Below, one piece after another: positions 8,574-17,006 of a DNA stretch of 64,000 nt. The notes beneath the pieces were generated by a model, which had not been told where the DNA came from, ran no database searches, and saw only the letters and a program-made list of their open reading frames with translations. The stretch is from Colwellia polaris (GTDB taxonomy: Bacteria; Pseudomonadota; Gammaproteobacteria; Enterobacterales; Alteromonadaceae), in NCBI RefSeq assembly GCF_002104515.1, contig NZ_NBOE01000006.1:1-64000 (forward strand). The letters are read 5' to 3'. Numbering within the stretch: the first letter of the stretch is position 1; each line of letters begins with the position of its first letter. The translations under genes and the position numbers were made by a program.

Positions 8574-8591
8574 TTGGTGTGCTTTTTGCTT
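8574..8591 (+). promoter_or_regulatory. Sigma-54 promoter of PEP-CTERM gene 2
   Basis: TTGGTGTGCTTTTTGCTT: GG at 8576-8577, ten bases, GC at 8588-8589. It is nearly identical to the promoter of the PEP-CTERM gene at 15977. Confidence 0.7.
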
Positions 8592-8683
8592 TACTTCAGA
8601 AGTAAAAGTAAAACACAGGTAAAAGCTTGTACTAGTTCATTTACCTTATATAAAAGAAATAATAAATAACTAAGGGACATTAC

Positions 8684-9397
8684 ATGAAATTTAAATTATT
8701 GAAGGCGACAGTTGCTAGTTTGGCTTTATCTGTTTATGCAAGTTCAGCATTTGCTGGATTAATTACAAATGGTGATTTTGAGACAGGTGATTTTTCAGGT
8801 TGGTCTGTTTCACAGTCTGGCGGCTCGACACAAACAGTTCTTCCTGCATCTGGCGATCCAAGTCTGGGGGCATCTCCTACTTCAGATTTTTATGCATTCG
8901 CTGGAAATCAATCAGGTCCAAGTCAGAACATTTTTTGGCAATCAGTTGTAGTTCCTAATAACCTTTTATCAGCTAATTTCTCTTTTGATTATGCCTATCA
9001 AAACTTCGGTAGTGGATTCTCTAGCCCAAATACTTTAGCGTTCAATAATGTAAGTAACCAACAATTTCGTGTAGAGATTCTACTAGGCAGTTCACTTTTC
9101 GATTCTGTTGCACCAAGTGATATCGTATTTAGCGCGCTTCAAACAAACCCTGGAGACAATAATACTCAATCATGGACATCTTTTAATCAAAATATAACTG
9201 CTTCACTTTTAAGTTTGCAGGGACAAAACGTTTTAGTTCGATTTGCTCAAGCTGATAATAGTGGTCCATTTGATATCGGGTTTGATAATGTCTCTATTAC
9301 TACAGAAACCACTAGTGTTCCAGAGCCATCCACATTGGCCATTTTTGCTTTAGGTATTATGGGCTTAGCATCACGTAAATTTAACAAGAAAGCTTAA
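8684..9397 (+). CDS. PEP-CTERM sorting domain protein 2 with NGDFE-type beta-sandwich domain
   Basis: 237 residues. Signal peptide MKFKLLKATVASLALSVYAS, cut after about AFA. The mature part opens with LITNGDFETGDFSGWSV, the typical start of galactose-binding-like beta-sandwich (carbohydrate-binding/DUF642-like) domains, and closes with FDIGFDNVSI, the usual end of that fold. It then carries the sorting signal VPEPSTLAIFALGIMGLASR. A role in the cell surface or exopolysaccharide matrix is inferred. AAGGGACA precedes the ATG. The middle is unrelated to the protein encoded at 7521, but the signal peptide start, the C-terminus and the flanking DNA are shared, which points to duplication followed by replacement of the central domain. 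Confidence 0.85.
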   Translation: MKFKLLKATVASLALSVYASSAFAGLITNGDFETGDFSGWSVSQSGGSTQTVLPASGDPSLGASPTSDFYAFAGNQSGPSQNIFWQSVVVPNNLLSANFSFDYAYQNFGSGFSSPNTLAFNNVSNQQFRVEILLGSSLFDSVAPSDIVFSALQTNPGDNNTQSWTSFNQNITASLLSLQGQNVLVRFAQADNSGPFDIGFDNVSITTETTSVPEPSTLAIFALGIMGLASRKFNKKA

Positions 9398-9417
9398 TAA
9401 TTTCTTCTTTAAATATC

Positions 9418-9451
9418 TAAAAACATCAATTGTTATGATTGGTGTTTTTTT
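9418..9451 (+). terminator. Terminator of PEP-CTERM gene 2
   Basis: The same hairpin and T tract as after the gene at 7521 (ACATCAAT/ATTGGTGT). Confidence 0.82.
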
Positions 9452-9643
9452 GTATCTAGTGGACTATAAATTAGAGAGAACTGTTAAATTTATGTTGTTG
9501 ATAGTTTAAATGTTTAGGTTGGAACAATAACGTGAACTTAACTGAGTTTCATTAGCTTATTTATAGTTTATATAGTTTATATAGTTTATTTATAGCGAAA
9601 AATTGCCTGTTACTTGGTCATGTCAGTAATAATAAACGCTATG

Positions 9644-9682
9644 TAATATGTACCTTGCAGCAATAACGTAAGGTACATATTA
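9644..9682. repeat. 13-bp perfect inverted repeat between convergent genes
   Basis: TAATATGTACCTT and its exact complement AAGGTACATATTA are separated by 13 bases. It lies about 30 bp past the end of the reverse-strand gene at 9711. It has no T run, so it may be a transcript-end hairpin or a protein site. The preceding 9550-9592 contains short repeats of TATAGTTTA. Confidence 0.6.
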
Positions 9683-9710
9683 ATTAAAGCTAAGCTTTTT
9701 AATCTTATAA

Positions 9711-11228
9711 TTATTTAATCTGAATACTATTTAAATGTACCCAGGCTGAGTCGCCATTATTAGAAAATTTGAATTGTATATAATTACCTTCAACTGAGAC
9801 AAATTTCTTTATCGGTAAGGTATTTACGCCTCTGGCATAAGAGGTTAAGTCAACACAGTCAGCAGGTATTGCTCTTTTTACATAGTGTAAACTACCATAG
9901 CTGTTTTGCAGTTGTGTGATTCTATGAATTGAATTGAAATAAAGGCAGGTATAAGTGCCTCGCTCAATATATCCGGATCCATTTTTAATTTTTTCTACTT
10001 TAAGCATCTTAGGGGTTTTATATCCTAATTCAATCGCTTTACTATGGTTTACATCTCCGCCAATACCTTTGTAAATCATCTCTGCTAGTCTGACTTTACT
10101 GGCAGAGGAAAGGGATTTTAAGCCTTTTTCATAATACGTTCTTGCAACCTCAAGGTTTTTTGTTACACCAATACCACTATCATAATATTCACCAAGGTAG
10201 GCGTAGGTTTGTGAAGGATTTCTGTTTTTACTAAGCTGTTTATCTAACAGCTTATGTAGTAGCTCCACAGATTTACTTTTTTTATCTTTCGCATCGTAAA
10301 TACGTTTCAAACCATAAGTGACCGAATCTATATTTGCAGAGAGTAAAGCATTATACATAGGCTCAGCTTTGGCATAGTCGCCTTTATTTAAATACCCTAG
10401 AGCTAAATTTGCTAACACTTGGTGTAGTTTATTTGTATGTTGGGAATTCTCTTTGGCCTTAACTCTTAATTTTTGCTTTTCTGTTGGTGATAATTTATTT
10501 TCTGAATTACCAGATATGCTGGTTATTATGCTCTCTGACTCTTCAGCAATAGTCGCGTGCAAATCTAAAATCAGCTGTTCGGCTTCTACTAAATAATTAC
10601 GCTGAATAAGTTTATTTATCAGCATAATCTGATTTTTTTTCTCTTTTAGTAACCCAATTGTTGTTAATGCACTGTTGATCTTTTTATTGTCTATTTGTGC
10701 TATAGCAACTTTAATTCTGTGCTTATCTACATCATTTTGTTCAAACATAGCTGCGCTACAAGCCAGTACCAAAACTTCATGCGATGAAAAACGCTCTAAA
10801 ACAGCTTTTGAATAATACTTGTGCTCTTGTTTGACATCTTTACTCGAGTTCCACTCATTACATAACTCTACTGCGTGGCTTGCAACTTGCATTTTTAAAT
10901 ACCACTTAGCCTGGGTTACTTCAAAAAATAATTTAGATATTACAACGCCAGAAATCAATATTAAGGATAATCTAAAGTATTGCGAATAATACTTGTAAGC
11001 TTTATTTATTGCCCACTGATCGGCGGCAGTCTTGTTTTGTTCTTTGTCAGCCAAAATTAATATCAGCCCAGTAAAAGAACCTAAAAAAGCACCCAATGAT
11101 AAAGAAACAACGAACACGGTATTTGAGTTTATGAACTCATAAGATTTAACAAGCATCATAATGAAATACACAACAGCCATGAAGAAAAATGCTGATGCTA
11201 TTACAATTTTACTTTTTTTTAATAACAT
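9711..11228 (-). CDS. Membrane protein with Sel1/TPR-like repeats
   Basis: 505 residues. Three predicted membrane segments at the N-terminus (about 7-29, 37-59 and 87-105), then a long helical region and two to three TPR/Sel1-like units (LANLALGYLNKGDYAKAEPMY, TYAYLGEYYDSGIGVTKNLE with the SLR-type G-x-G-V signature, VRLAEMIYKGIGGDVNHSKA), and a C-terminal beta-type domain with two cysteines. Exact function unknown; such repeats usually mediate protein contacts. The start ATG has AGGAG seven bases upstream, which overlaps the stop codon of the small zinc-ribbon gene at 11238, so the two are translated from one transcript. Confidence 0.72.
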   Translation of the reverse strand: MLLKKSKIVIASAFFFMAVVYFIMMLVKSYEFINSNTVFVVSLSLGAFLGSFTGLILILADKEQNKTAADQWAINKAYKYYSQYFRLSLILISGVVISKLFFEVTQAKWYLKMQVASHAVELCNEWNSSKDVKQEHKYYSKAVLERFSSHEVLVLACSAAMFEQNDVDKHRIKVAIAQIDNKKINSALTTIGLLKEKKNQIMLINKLIQRNYLVEAEQLILDLHATIAEESESIITSISGNSENKLSPTEKQKLRVKAKENSQHTNKLHQVLANLALGYLNKGDYAKAEPMYNALLSANIDSVTYGLKRIYDAKDKKSKSVELLHKLLDKQLSKNRNPSQTYAYLGEYYDSGIGVTKNLEVARTYYEKGLKSLSSASKVRLAEMIYKGIGGDVNHSKAIELGYKTPKMLKVEKIKNGSGYIERGTYTCLYFNSIHRITQLQNSYGSLHYVKRAIPADCVDLTSYARGVNTLPIKKFVSVEGNYIQFKFSNNGDSAWVHLNSIQIK

Positions 11229-11237
11229 AAATTTCTC

Positions 11238-11405
11238 CTAAAGTAATAAAAGCCAATTAATAATGCCAAAACTACCTAGCAATATTGAGGCTACTAGCAG
11301 TAGATTTCCTAAAAAGGTTGTAGGTGCTTTATATCCGCAGAAAGAGCATTTGTGTGCATTTGAAGATATTTGCTTTTCGCAATCAGGGCAGTTTATTAAA
11401 CTCAT
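11238..11405 (-). CDS. Small zinc-ribbon membrane protein (55 aa)
   Basis: ATG at 11405, TAG at 11238-11240. The N-terminus MSLINCPDCEKQISSNAHKC continues with SFCGYKA, giving a four-cysteine zinc ribbon (C6, C9, C20, C23). It is followed by one hydrophobic segment (about residues 31-54) ending the protein. Such short zinc-ribbon/TM proteins are widespread and rarely characterised. It directly precedes the TPR membrane protein gene, whose ribosome binding site overlaps its stop codon. This suggests a common complex or at least translational coupling. No strong Shine-Dalgarno is seen for its own start. Confidence 0.72.
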   Translation of the reverse strand: MSLINCPDCEKQISSNAHKCSFCGYKAPTTFLGNLLLVASILLGSFGIINWLLLL

Positions 11406-11601
11406 TTTTTATTTTTACCTTTATATTAGCTTTGGTTAACGTGCGTTGGTCGTTAACTTACTGAGCTGGGAACAGTAAAAATATCGTAATATTAATGGTT
11501 TGTACTTGCTTTAACTAATCCGACTTTATGATGAACATAACCGACAAAAGATTATAAAGTGCTGTTAATTCAGCCTATTGCTATTAATAGTGCTTAGTAT
11601 T

Positions 11602-14600
11602 CTATTTGGGTTGAATAAAATCGGAAGGCGATTTTTTGAAAGCTGTTTTAAAGCTGCGACTAAAATAGCTTGATGAATTAAAGCCAACTAAATCAGCAGT
11701 ATTAGAAATTGATTTACCAGCGAGTAATAATGCTTTTGATGCTTGTAATCGATAATTACGAATAAACTCGGCTGGCGTTTGATCAAATAATGCTTTCATT
11801 TTTCTTTGTAATTGTCGTTCGCTCATCGCTATTTGATCGACTAACTGTTCAACACTAAAGTCGCTATTACTATAGTTTTTTTCAACGATGTTATTCAATT
11901 TAGTATTAAAGTGCGTATCTCGCTCAGATATGTATTGAGTCTCATGACTTTGAGATGTGCTATTAGACAAGTTAAGCAATGAAGTTCTTTTAGTTAACGT
12001 GTTTTGCACTTTTAGTAATAATTCTTTGGTATCAAAGGGTTTTGCAATGTAATCAATAGAGCCAAGTTCAAGCCCTTTTAATTCACTTTCTTTATCCGCT
12101 TTAGCGGTGAGCAAAATAACGGGGATATGACAAGTGTTGTCATGCTGCGCTAGTTGTTGCACTAATTGATAACCATCAAGCTCAGGCATCATTACATCTG
12201 AAATAATGATGTCGGGTATTTCTGCTATCGCAATTTCTACCCCTAATAAACCATTTTTTGCTGTTATTACTTGGTAATGAGTTGAAAAAATTTCAGCTAA
12301 AAATTCACGCAACTCATTGTTGTCCTCAACAATTAGAATGTTTTGTTTTCCGGGTACTGTACGGGGCTTTTTATTCGCTGCTAAGAGACTTATTTCATTT
12401 TGTGGTGTTGAGATTTTTTGTGGTTGAACAATACCATAGTCATTAATAGTTAACATAAATGATACAGAGTGGCTTGCAATGCTAATACATTCAATTTTCC
12501 AACTGTTTTGTTGGCAAATTTCTCTAACAAAAGCTAATCCTAGGCCAAAACCTTGTTCACTATCTGGCTGCCCTAAGCGTTCAAATCGCTCAAAAACTTT
12601 TTCAGTTTCTAATGTTGTTAATCCTTGGTGTGCGTTTTCAATGACAAGTTGATATTGACAACCTTTAATTCTAGAGTGCAGCTTTACCCAACCATTACTC
12701 ATTGTATATTTAAGCGCATTACTGAATAAATTTTCGATTACTGATGATAACTCATGATTATCAGCATAAATTGTGGCGTTACTATGCACATTTTTTGATA
12801 ATTTAATGTTTTTAGCCTGTAATAACGGCTCAAAGGCAATAATGTATTTATGTAATAACTCATCAATAGCAATGTTTTCTTGGGCTTTATCTTGTTTATC
12901 GATAGATGTTAAATGCAGTATTTTTTCAACTAAACTAAAAAGCCTTTTACTGTTGTTATTGGCCATTTTTAACAGTTTATTCTGTTTAGTGTTAAAAGTA
13001 TTATCTGTAATTAACTGCTCTAATGGCGCTGTAATTAAGGTAAGTGGGGTGCGTAGCTCATGTGAAATATTAGCAAATAAATTTTGTTTTTGGATTAATA
13101 GGTTATTTACTTCAGCCGTTCGCTCTGCAATTTTATTCTCGAGTTCTTTTTGGGCTACTTTTGAACGTTTTACACGAATACTGTAAGCCGTAAAAATAAG
13201 ACTAATTATTATCAAGAAATATAGCGTGTAAGCTATGTTGGTTTGCCAAATTGGCGGATGAACATTAACCGTTAGTAATTGAGTGTTTGGTTGCCAAATA
13301 CCTAAATGGTTAGTTGATTGTACTTCAAGCTTTAATAATCCATATTCTTGATTGAGAAATTGAATTGTTTGCGTGTTATCAAGCTCGTTCCATTTTCCGT
13401 GATTAAGTTTATATCGATATTTTAATTTAGCGGGCGAGCGATAATCATCAACAATTAAAGTAATACTGAAACTATTTTCATCCGCACTTAAGTTAAGTGC
13501 GCTTTCACCGATAATTCGCTGTTTTTTATCTGACTCAAGCAAGTGCAAAGTTACAAAATTAATTGTTGGTGCAAAGTTACTCGAGGTAAACTGTTGAGTA
13601 TTAACCTTAGTTACACCTTCAGTGCCTGAAAAATATAACCAACCATCTGGCGCTTTGAAGATACCTTTGGTATTAAACTCGTTCCCTTGCACACCGTCTT
13701 TTTTAGTGAATTTAGTGGTTTCATTATTAATTAAGTTAACGCGATATAAGCCATTAAAGGTGGTTAGCCATAATACTTCGTCTGACTCTTCTGCTATAGC
13801 CTGAATATATTGGCTGTCTAAAGTTAACGGGAAAGCAGTGAATTTATCTTCTGTGGTTGAATATCGATATAGACCAAAGTTAGTGCCTAGCCATAAACCA
13901 CTTTCACCTTCAAAAATATAATAAACGGTTGCATTGATATATTCATCGTCGAGCAAAGTGTAATTGGTAATGCTGTTTAAGTGCTGATTGTATTTATCGA
14001 TTCCGGCTCTTGAACCAATCCAAATATTGCCTTGTTTATCTTCTTTTAGGGCATATATTGACAAACTTTGTAATTCACCTCGGGGATCGTTTAGTTGGCC
14101 AATATTATCGAACTCAGCCGTTTTCTCATCTATTAACCGGCTAAATCCACCTTCCCAGCTCGCCATAAATATATCGCCATTACGTGCTTGAATTACATCT
14201 AATACAGCGTTCTCTCTGATGTAATGACTTGAAAAGTCGTTTTTAGTGAAGTGCGATAGCTCTTTTAACTGTTTGTCTAAATGCACAAGCCCTTGGTTGG
14301 TTCCTAGCCAATATGTATTGTCAGATGATTTAATTATTTTTAAGGCGAAAGCTTGATGTACTCTATCTAAAAAAGAAAGCTGTCCATTCTCACCAAGTTT
14401 GTAGCGAAATAGTCCACTGATAGAACCAGTCCACATTTCGTTATTTTCAACGAGTAAAGAGTTAATATCATCAGACTTTAAACTTACATTATTTGCAGCG
14501 TATTGGTAGCTTTGGAACCTAAAACCATCATTTGGAATTGATATTACACCCATTTGCTGGCTGCCAAACCACACAGTACCATCGGCACTGGTATAAGATG

Positions 14601-15585
14601 AGCGGTTAGAGCGATAAAGCCGGCCTGCTTTATTTGCTCGTATTAGCTTATATCTTGTAAAAGTATCAGTTGCCCTATGATAAATTGCAGAGCCTCTAAT
14701 TGTGCCTATCCATAATTCGCGTTTTTCATTTTCTGTAAAAGACAGTGCCATATTGTGCGGTAAAGTGGTTGGGTCATCGGTTTTAGCAAGATAGGTTTTA
14801 AAGCATTGGCAGTTTTTTTGGTATTTATTTAACCCTTTTTGTTCAGTGCCAACCCAAACTTCATTGTAACTATCAACATACACACTACTTACTTGATTGC
14901 TGCTAAGCGAATGAGGGGTATCAGCTTGATGCTGAAAATAAGTATAAAAATCTTTATCATTTGAATATTTGTTTAAACCACCACCTAATGTTCCAATCCA
15001 TATATTGTTGTTATTGTCTTTTGTTAATGAAGATATTTTTGCATGGTTTGTACCTGAGCCATTTTGTTGGCTGTGTGCAACTCGTTCAATTTTTAAAGTG
15101 CTTAGGTTTAATTTTGAAATACCTGAAAGAGTTCCAATCCATAAATGTTTGTTGTCACTCTCTAATGAAGTAATAGCATTACTACTGATAGTATTTAGGT
15201 CCAACGTGTTGTGCCTAAAATTTAAAAAATCATCCGTATCTGGCTGATATAAGCTTAACCCGCCGGTTTCTGTTCCAACCCATAGTTGTTTTTTTGAATC
15301 TACATGAAGGCTAGTAACTCTTACGCCTGCAAGGCTATATTTTTTATTTGGGCTGTAACGGTAGACTTTAAAGTTATTTCCATTAAAACGATTTAAGCCA
15401 TCTTGGGTACCAAACCACATAAAACCGTCACTATCTTGCGTTATTGCGGTAACAATATTATTAGATAAGCCACTTTCTGTTGTATATGAAATAAAATTTG
15501 GATCTGGTTGATAAGTGTTTTCTAGTTCATTGGAGAGCGAGCAGAAAGAAATAATAAGTAAACAGTAAAGTAAAACATGAGGCAT
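11602..15585 (-). CDS. Hybrid two-component sensor with propeller, kinase, receiver and AraC domains
   Basis: 1327 residues. Signal peptide (1-18); about 700 residues of two-component-regulator propeller repeats (many copies of a D-x-x-G-x-[IL]-W-[FIV]-G-T unit); a Y_Y_Y-like domain; a membrane segment near 810-825; a histidine kinase domain with phospho-acceptor H at about 842 (SHELRTPL) and an HATPase region (GFGLGLAFV); a receiver domain from about 1080 (ILIVEDNNELREFL, phospho-acceptor D near 1128 in SDVMMPELDG); and a C-terminal AraC helix-turn-helix. This is the one-protein HTCS design best known from Bacteroidetes, where it senses glycans. It is encoded alone between PEP-CTERM genes; no glycoside hydrolases lie nearby, so its target is unknown. 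Confidence 0.92.
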   Translation of the reverse strand: MPHVLLYCLLIISFCSLSNELENTYQPDPNFISYTTESGLSNNIVTAITQDSDGFMWFGTQDGLNRFNGNNFKVYRYSPNKKYSLAGVRVTSLHVDSKKQLWVGTETGGLSLYQPDTDDFLNFRHNTLDLNTISSNAITSLESDNKHLWIGTLSGISKLNLSTLKIERVAHSQQNGSGTNHAKISSLTKDNNNNIWIGTLGGGLNKYSNDKDFYTYFQHQADTPHSLSSNQVSSVYVDSYNEVWVGTEQKGLNKYQKNCQCFKTYLAKTDDPTTLPHNMALSFTENEKRELWIGTIRGSAIYHRATDTFTRYKLIRANKAGRLYRSNRSSYTSADGTVWFGSQQMGVISIPNDGFRFQSYQYAANNVSLKSDDINSLLVENNEMWTGSISGLFRYKLGENGQLSFLDRVHQAFALKIIKSSDNTYWLGTNQGLVHLDKQLKELSHFTKNDFSSHYIRENAVLDVIQARNGDIFMASWEGGFSRLIDEKTAEFDNIGQLNDPRGELQSLSIYALKEDKQGNIWIGSRAGIDKYNQHLNSITNYTLLDDEYINATVYYIFEGESGLWLGTNFGLYRYSTTEDKFTAFPLTLDSQYIQAIAEESDEVLWLTTFNGLYRVNLINNETTKFTKKDGVQGNEFNTKGIFKAPDGWLYFSGTEGVTKVNTQQFTSSNFAPTINFVTLHLLESDKKQRIIGESALNLSADENSFSITLIVDDYRSPAKLKYRYKLNHGKWNELDNTQTIQFLNQEYGLLKLEVQSTNHLGIWQPNTQLLTVNVHPPIWQTNIAYTLYFLIIISLIFTAYSIRVKRSKVAQKELENKIAERTAEVNNLLIQKQNLFANISHELRTPLTLITAPLEQLITDNTFNTKQNKLLKMANNNSKRLFSLVEKILHLTSIDKQDKAQENIAIDELLHKYIIAFEPLLQAKNIKLSKNVHSNATIYADNHELSSVIENLFSNALKYTMSNGWVKLHSRIKGCQYQLVIENAHQGLTTLETEKVFERFERLGQPDSEQGFGLGLAFVREICQQNSWKIECISIASHSVSFMLTINDYGIVQPQKISTPQNEISLLAANKKPRTVPGKQNILIVEDNNELREFLAEIFSTHYQVITAKNGLLGVEIAIAEIPDIIISDVMMPELDGYQLVQQLAQHDNTCHIPVILLTAKADKESELKGLELGSIDYIAKPFDTKELLLKVQNTLTKRTSLLNLSNSTSQSHETQYISERDTHFNTKLNNIVEKNYSNSDFSVEQLVDQIAMSERQLQRKMKALFDQTPAEFIRNYRLQASKALLLAGKSISNTADLVGFNSSSYFSRSFKTAFKKSPSDFIQPK

Positions 15586-15804
15586 TTAGCTTTTTCTTAT
15601 TTTAATTAGGTAAATAAACAAGTTATGACATACAGAGCTTACAAATATGTAAGCTTATTCACAAGTAATTCAGTTGTTCTTAAAAATTAGATTTAAAAGT
15701 TGTGACGAACCGTTAAAACGTGCTCTCTTTTTCTGTCTAAATCACTTAAAACGGTAGCTTTCAAATATTCTGCAATAAATTCAACTGGTTGATAGGGATT
15801 TTCG
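15586..15804. other. Intergenic region upstream of PEP-CTERM gene 3
   Basis: The left part contains the promoter of the reverse-strand hybrid sensor; no gene seen. The right side leads into the activator box at 15805. Confidence 0.4.
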
Positions 15805-15821
15805 TGTCAGTTATTTTTACA
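15805..15821 (+). promoter_or_regulatory. Putative activator box of PEP-CTERM gene 3
   Basis: TGTCAGTTATTTTTACA keeps the TGTC and TTTTACA ends of the boxes at 7311 and 8495. It ends 64 bp before the GG of the promoter at 15885. A related TGTACGAGTGTAAAAATA follows immediately. Confidence 0.5.
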
Positions 15822-15882
15822 ACTGTACGAGTGTAAAAATAGAGCATATAACTAATGCATTGAATTTAAAGTGTAATTTTTT

Positions 15883-15900
15883 TTGGTGTGTTTTTTGCTT
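15883..15900 (+). promoter_or_regulatory. Sigma-54 promoter of PEP-CTERM gene 3
   Basis: TTGGTGTGTTTTTTGCTT: GG at 15885-15886, ten bases, GC at 15897-15898. One base different from the promoter at 8574. Confidence 0.7.
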
Positions 15901-15976
15901 TTTGCACGTTAAGTGGGTTTTACTTATAAGGACTTACTTGCCAAATTTACTTTAAAAAAAACAAAAGGGATAAAGA

Positions 15977-16612
15977 ATGAAAGGTTTTTCAAAAACGAAG
16001 TGTAAGTTTAGCAAAATGGTTTTTGCTAGTTTAATGTTTGTAATGTGCAACGCTGCAACTGCGGGCATTATTTTTGAATTTAAACTTGATAATATTAATG
16101 CTAATTCGGTAAATAATTTTGCTTCTGGAGACATATTTACCATTGAATTTGTAGATGATAGTAATTTTGGAACAGGGGTGACACTCGCAGATATAAATTC
16201 AATGTCATATGACATTGCATCACTAGGTGCTCCAGTATCACTACTTAGTCCTTTGGAGTACCTTAATATAGATAACTTATTTAGTTTTAGTAGTTTAGGG
16301 AATAATAATTGGGAGTTATCACTGGAAGTAGGAGGTGGCTACAGTGAATCTGCCTATCTAGTTTATGATCATACAAGCAATATAAGCCGCATGCAGTTAA
16401 CACAGAATGAATACTCTACTTACTTGTTTTTTAGAAATGCGAATGATGAACAAGTATTTTACAATGATGACCAAATTCTTAACTTTACTACAAGTAACAC
16501 CCAAAGCTTGGTTCAGGATCCAACACTACAAGTTCCAGAGCCTTCTACATTTGCCATTTTTGCTTTAGGTATTATGGGCTTAGCAGCACGTAAATTTAAG
16601 AGAAAAGCTTAA
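15977..16612 (+). CDS. PEP-CTERM sorting domain protein 3
   Basis: 211 residues. Signal peptide to about residue 31 (CNAATAG), a central part beginning IIFEFKLDNINANSV (start of a beta-rich domain of unknown family), and a C-terminal sorting signal VPEPSTFAIFALGIMGLAAR with a basic end. The last ~80 bp and the terminator match the two PEP-CTERM genes at 7521 and 8684, about 7-8 kb away. AAAGGGATAAAG precedes the ATG. Presumed exported and anchored or processed by an exosortase encoded elsewhere. Function of the central domain unknown. Confidence 0.84.
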   Translation: MKGFSKTKCKFSKMVFASLMFVMCNAATAGIIFEFKLDNINANSVNNFASGDIFTIEFVDDSNFGTGVTLADINSMSYDIASLGAPVSLLSPLEYLNIDNLFSFSSLGNNNWELSLEVGGGYSESAYLVYDHTSNISRMQLTQNEYSTYLFFRNANDEQVFYNDDQILNFTTSNTQSLVQDPTLQVPEPSTFAIFALGIMGLAARKFKRKA

Positions 16613-16634
16613 TAACTTCTTCGCTGTGAGTGCT

Positions 16635-16667
16635 AAAAACATCAATTGTAATGATTGGTGTTTTTTT
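16635..16667 (+). terminator. Terminator of PEP-CTERM gene 3
   Basis: ACATCAAT/ATTGGTGT stem with a T7 tract. Same terminator as after the other PEP-CTERM genes, with one loop base changed. Confidence 0.82.
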
Positions 16668-16695
16668 GTATCTGGTTTTTGATATCCTTATTATT

Positions 16696-16764
16696 CATAA
16701 CCATAACCATAACCATAACCATAACCATAACCATAACCATAACCATAACCATAACCATAACCAT
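16696..16764. repeat. Hexanucleotide tandem repeat (CATAAC)n
   Basis: 69 bp of perfect 6-bp repeats, about 11.5 units of CATAAC, starting about 30 bp after the terminator of the PEP-CTERM gene and about 240 bp before the end of the convergent regulator gene. It is non-coding. The rest of 16765-17006 shows no gene. Confidence 0.95.
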
Positions 16765-17006
16765 GCATATTAAAATCTTGAGGTTATGAAAGGCTTGATT
16801 CTTTAATATGGTTAGGATATTTCAATAGTATTTAAGAGTATCCGAACCATAGTATTTATTTTTACTCGGTGCTTAAAGTTTAATGCAGATCTTCATTTAT
16901 ATAGCGAACAGATTTTGATGAACCTGCTATTTTTATTACTGTCTATTTTAAACGCTAAAGCTTTGAGGTAAGCGTTAAAATTTGAAATTAGCGAGTTCCT
17001 TAGTTT

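Noticed and set aside
16696..16764. CRISPR array
   Set aside because: A simple 6-bp tandem repeat without spacers; no cas genes in the window.
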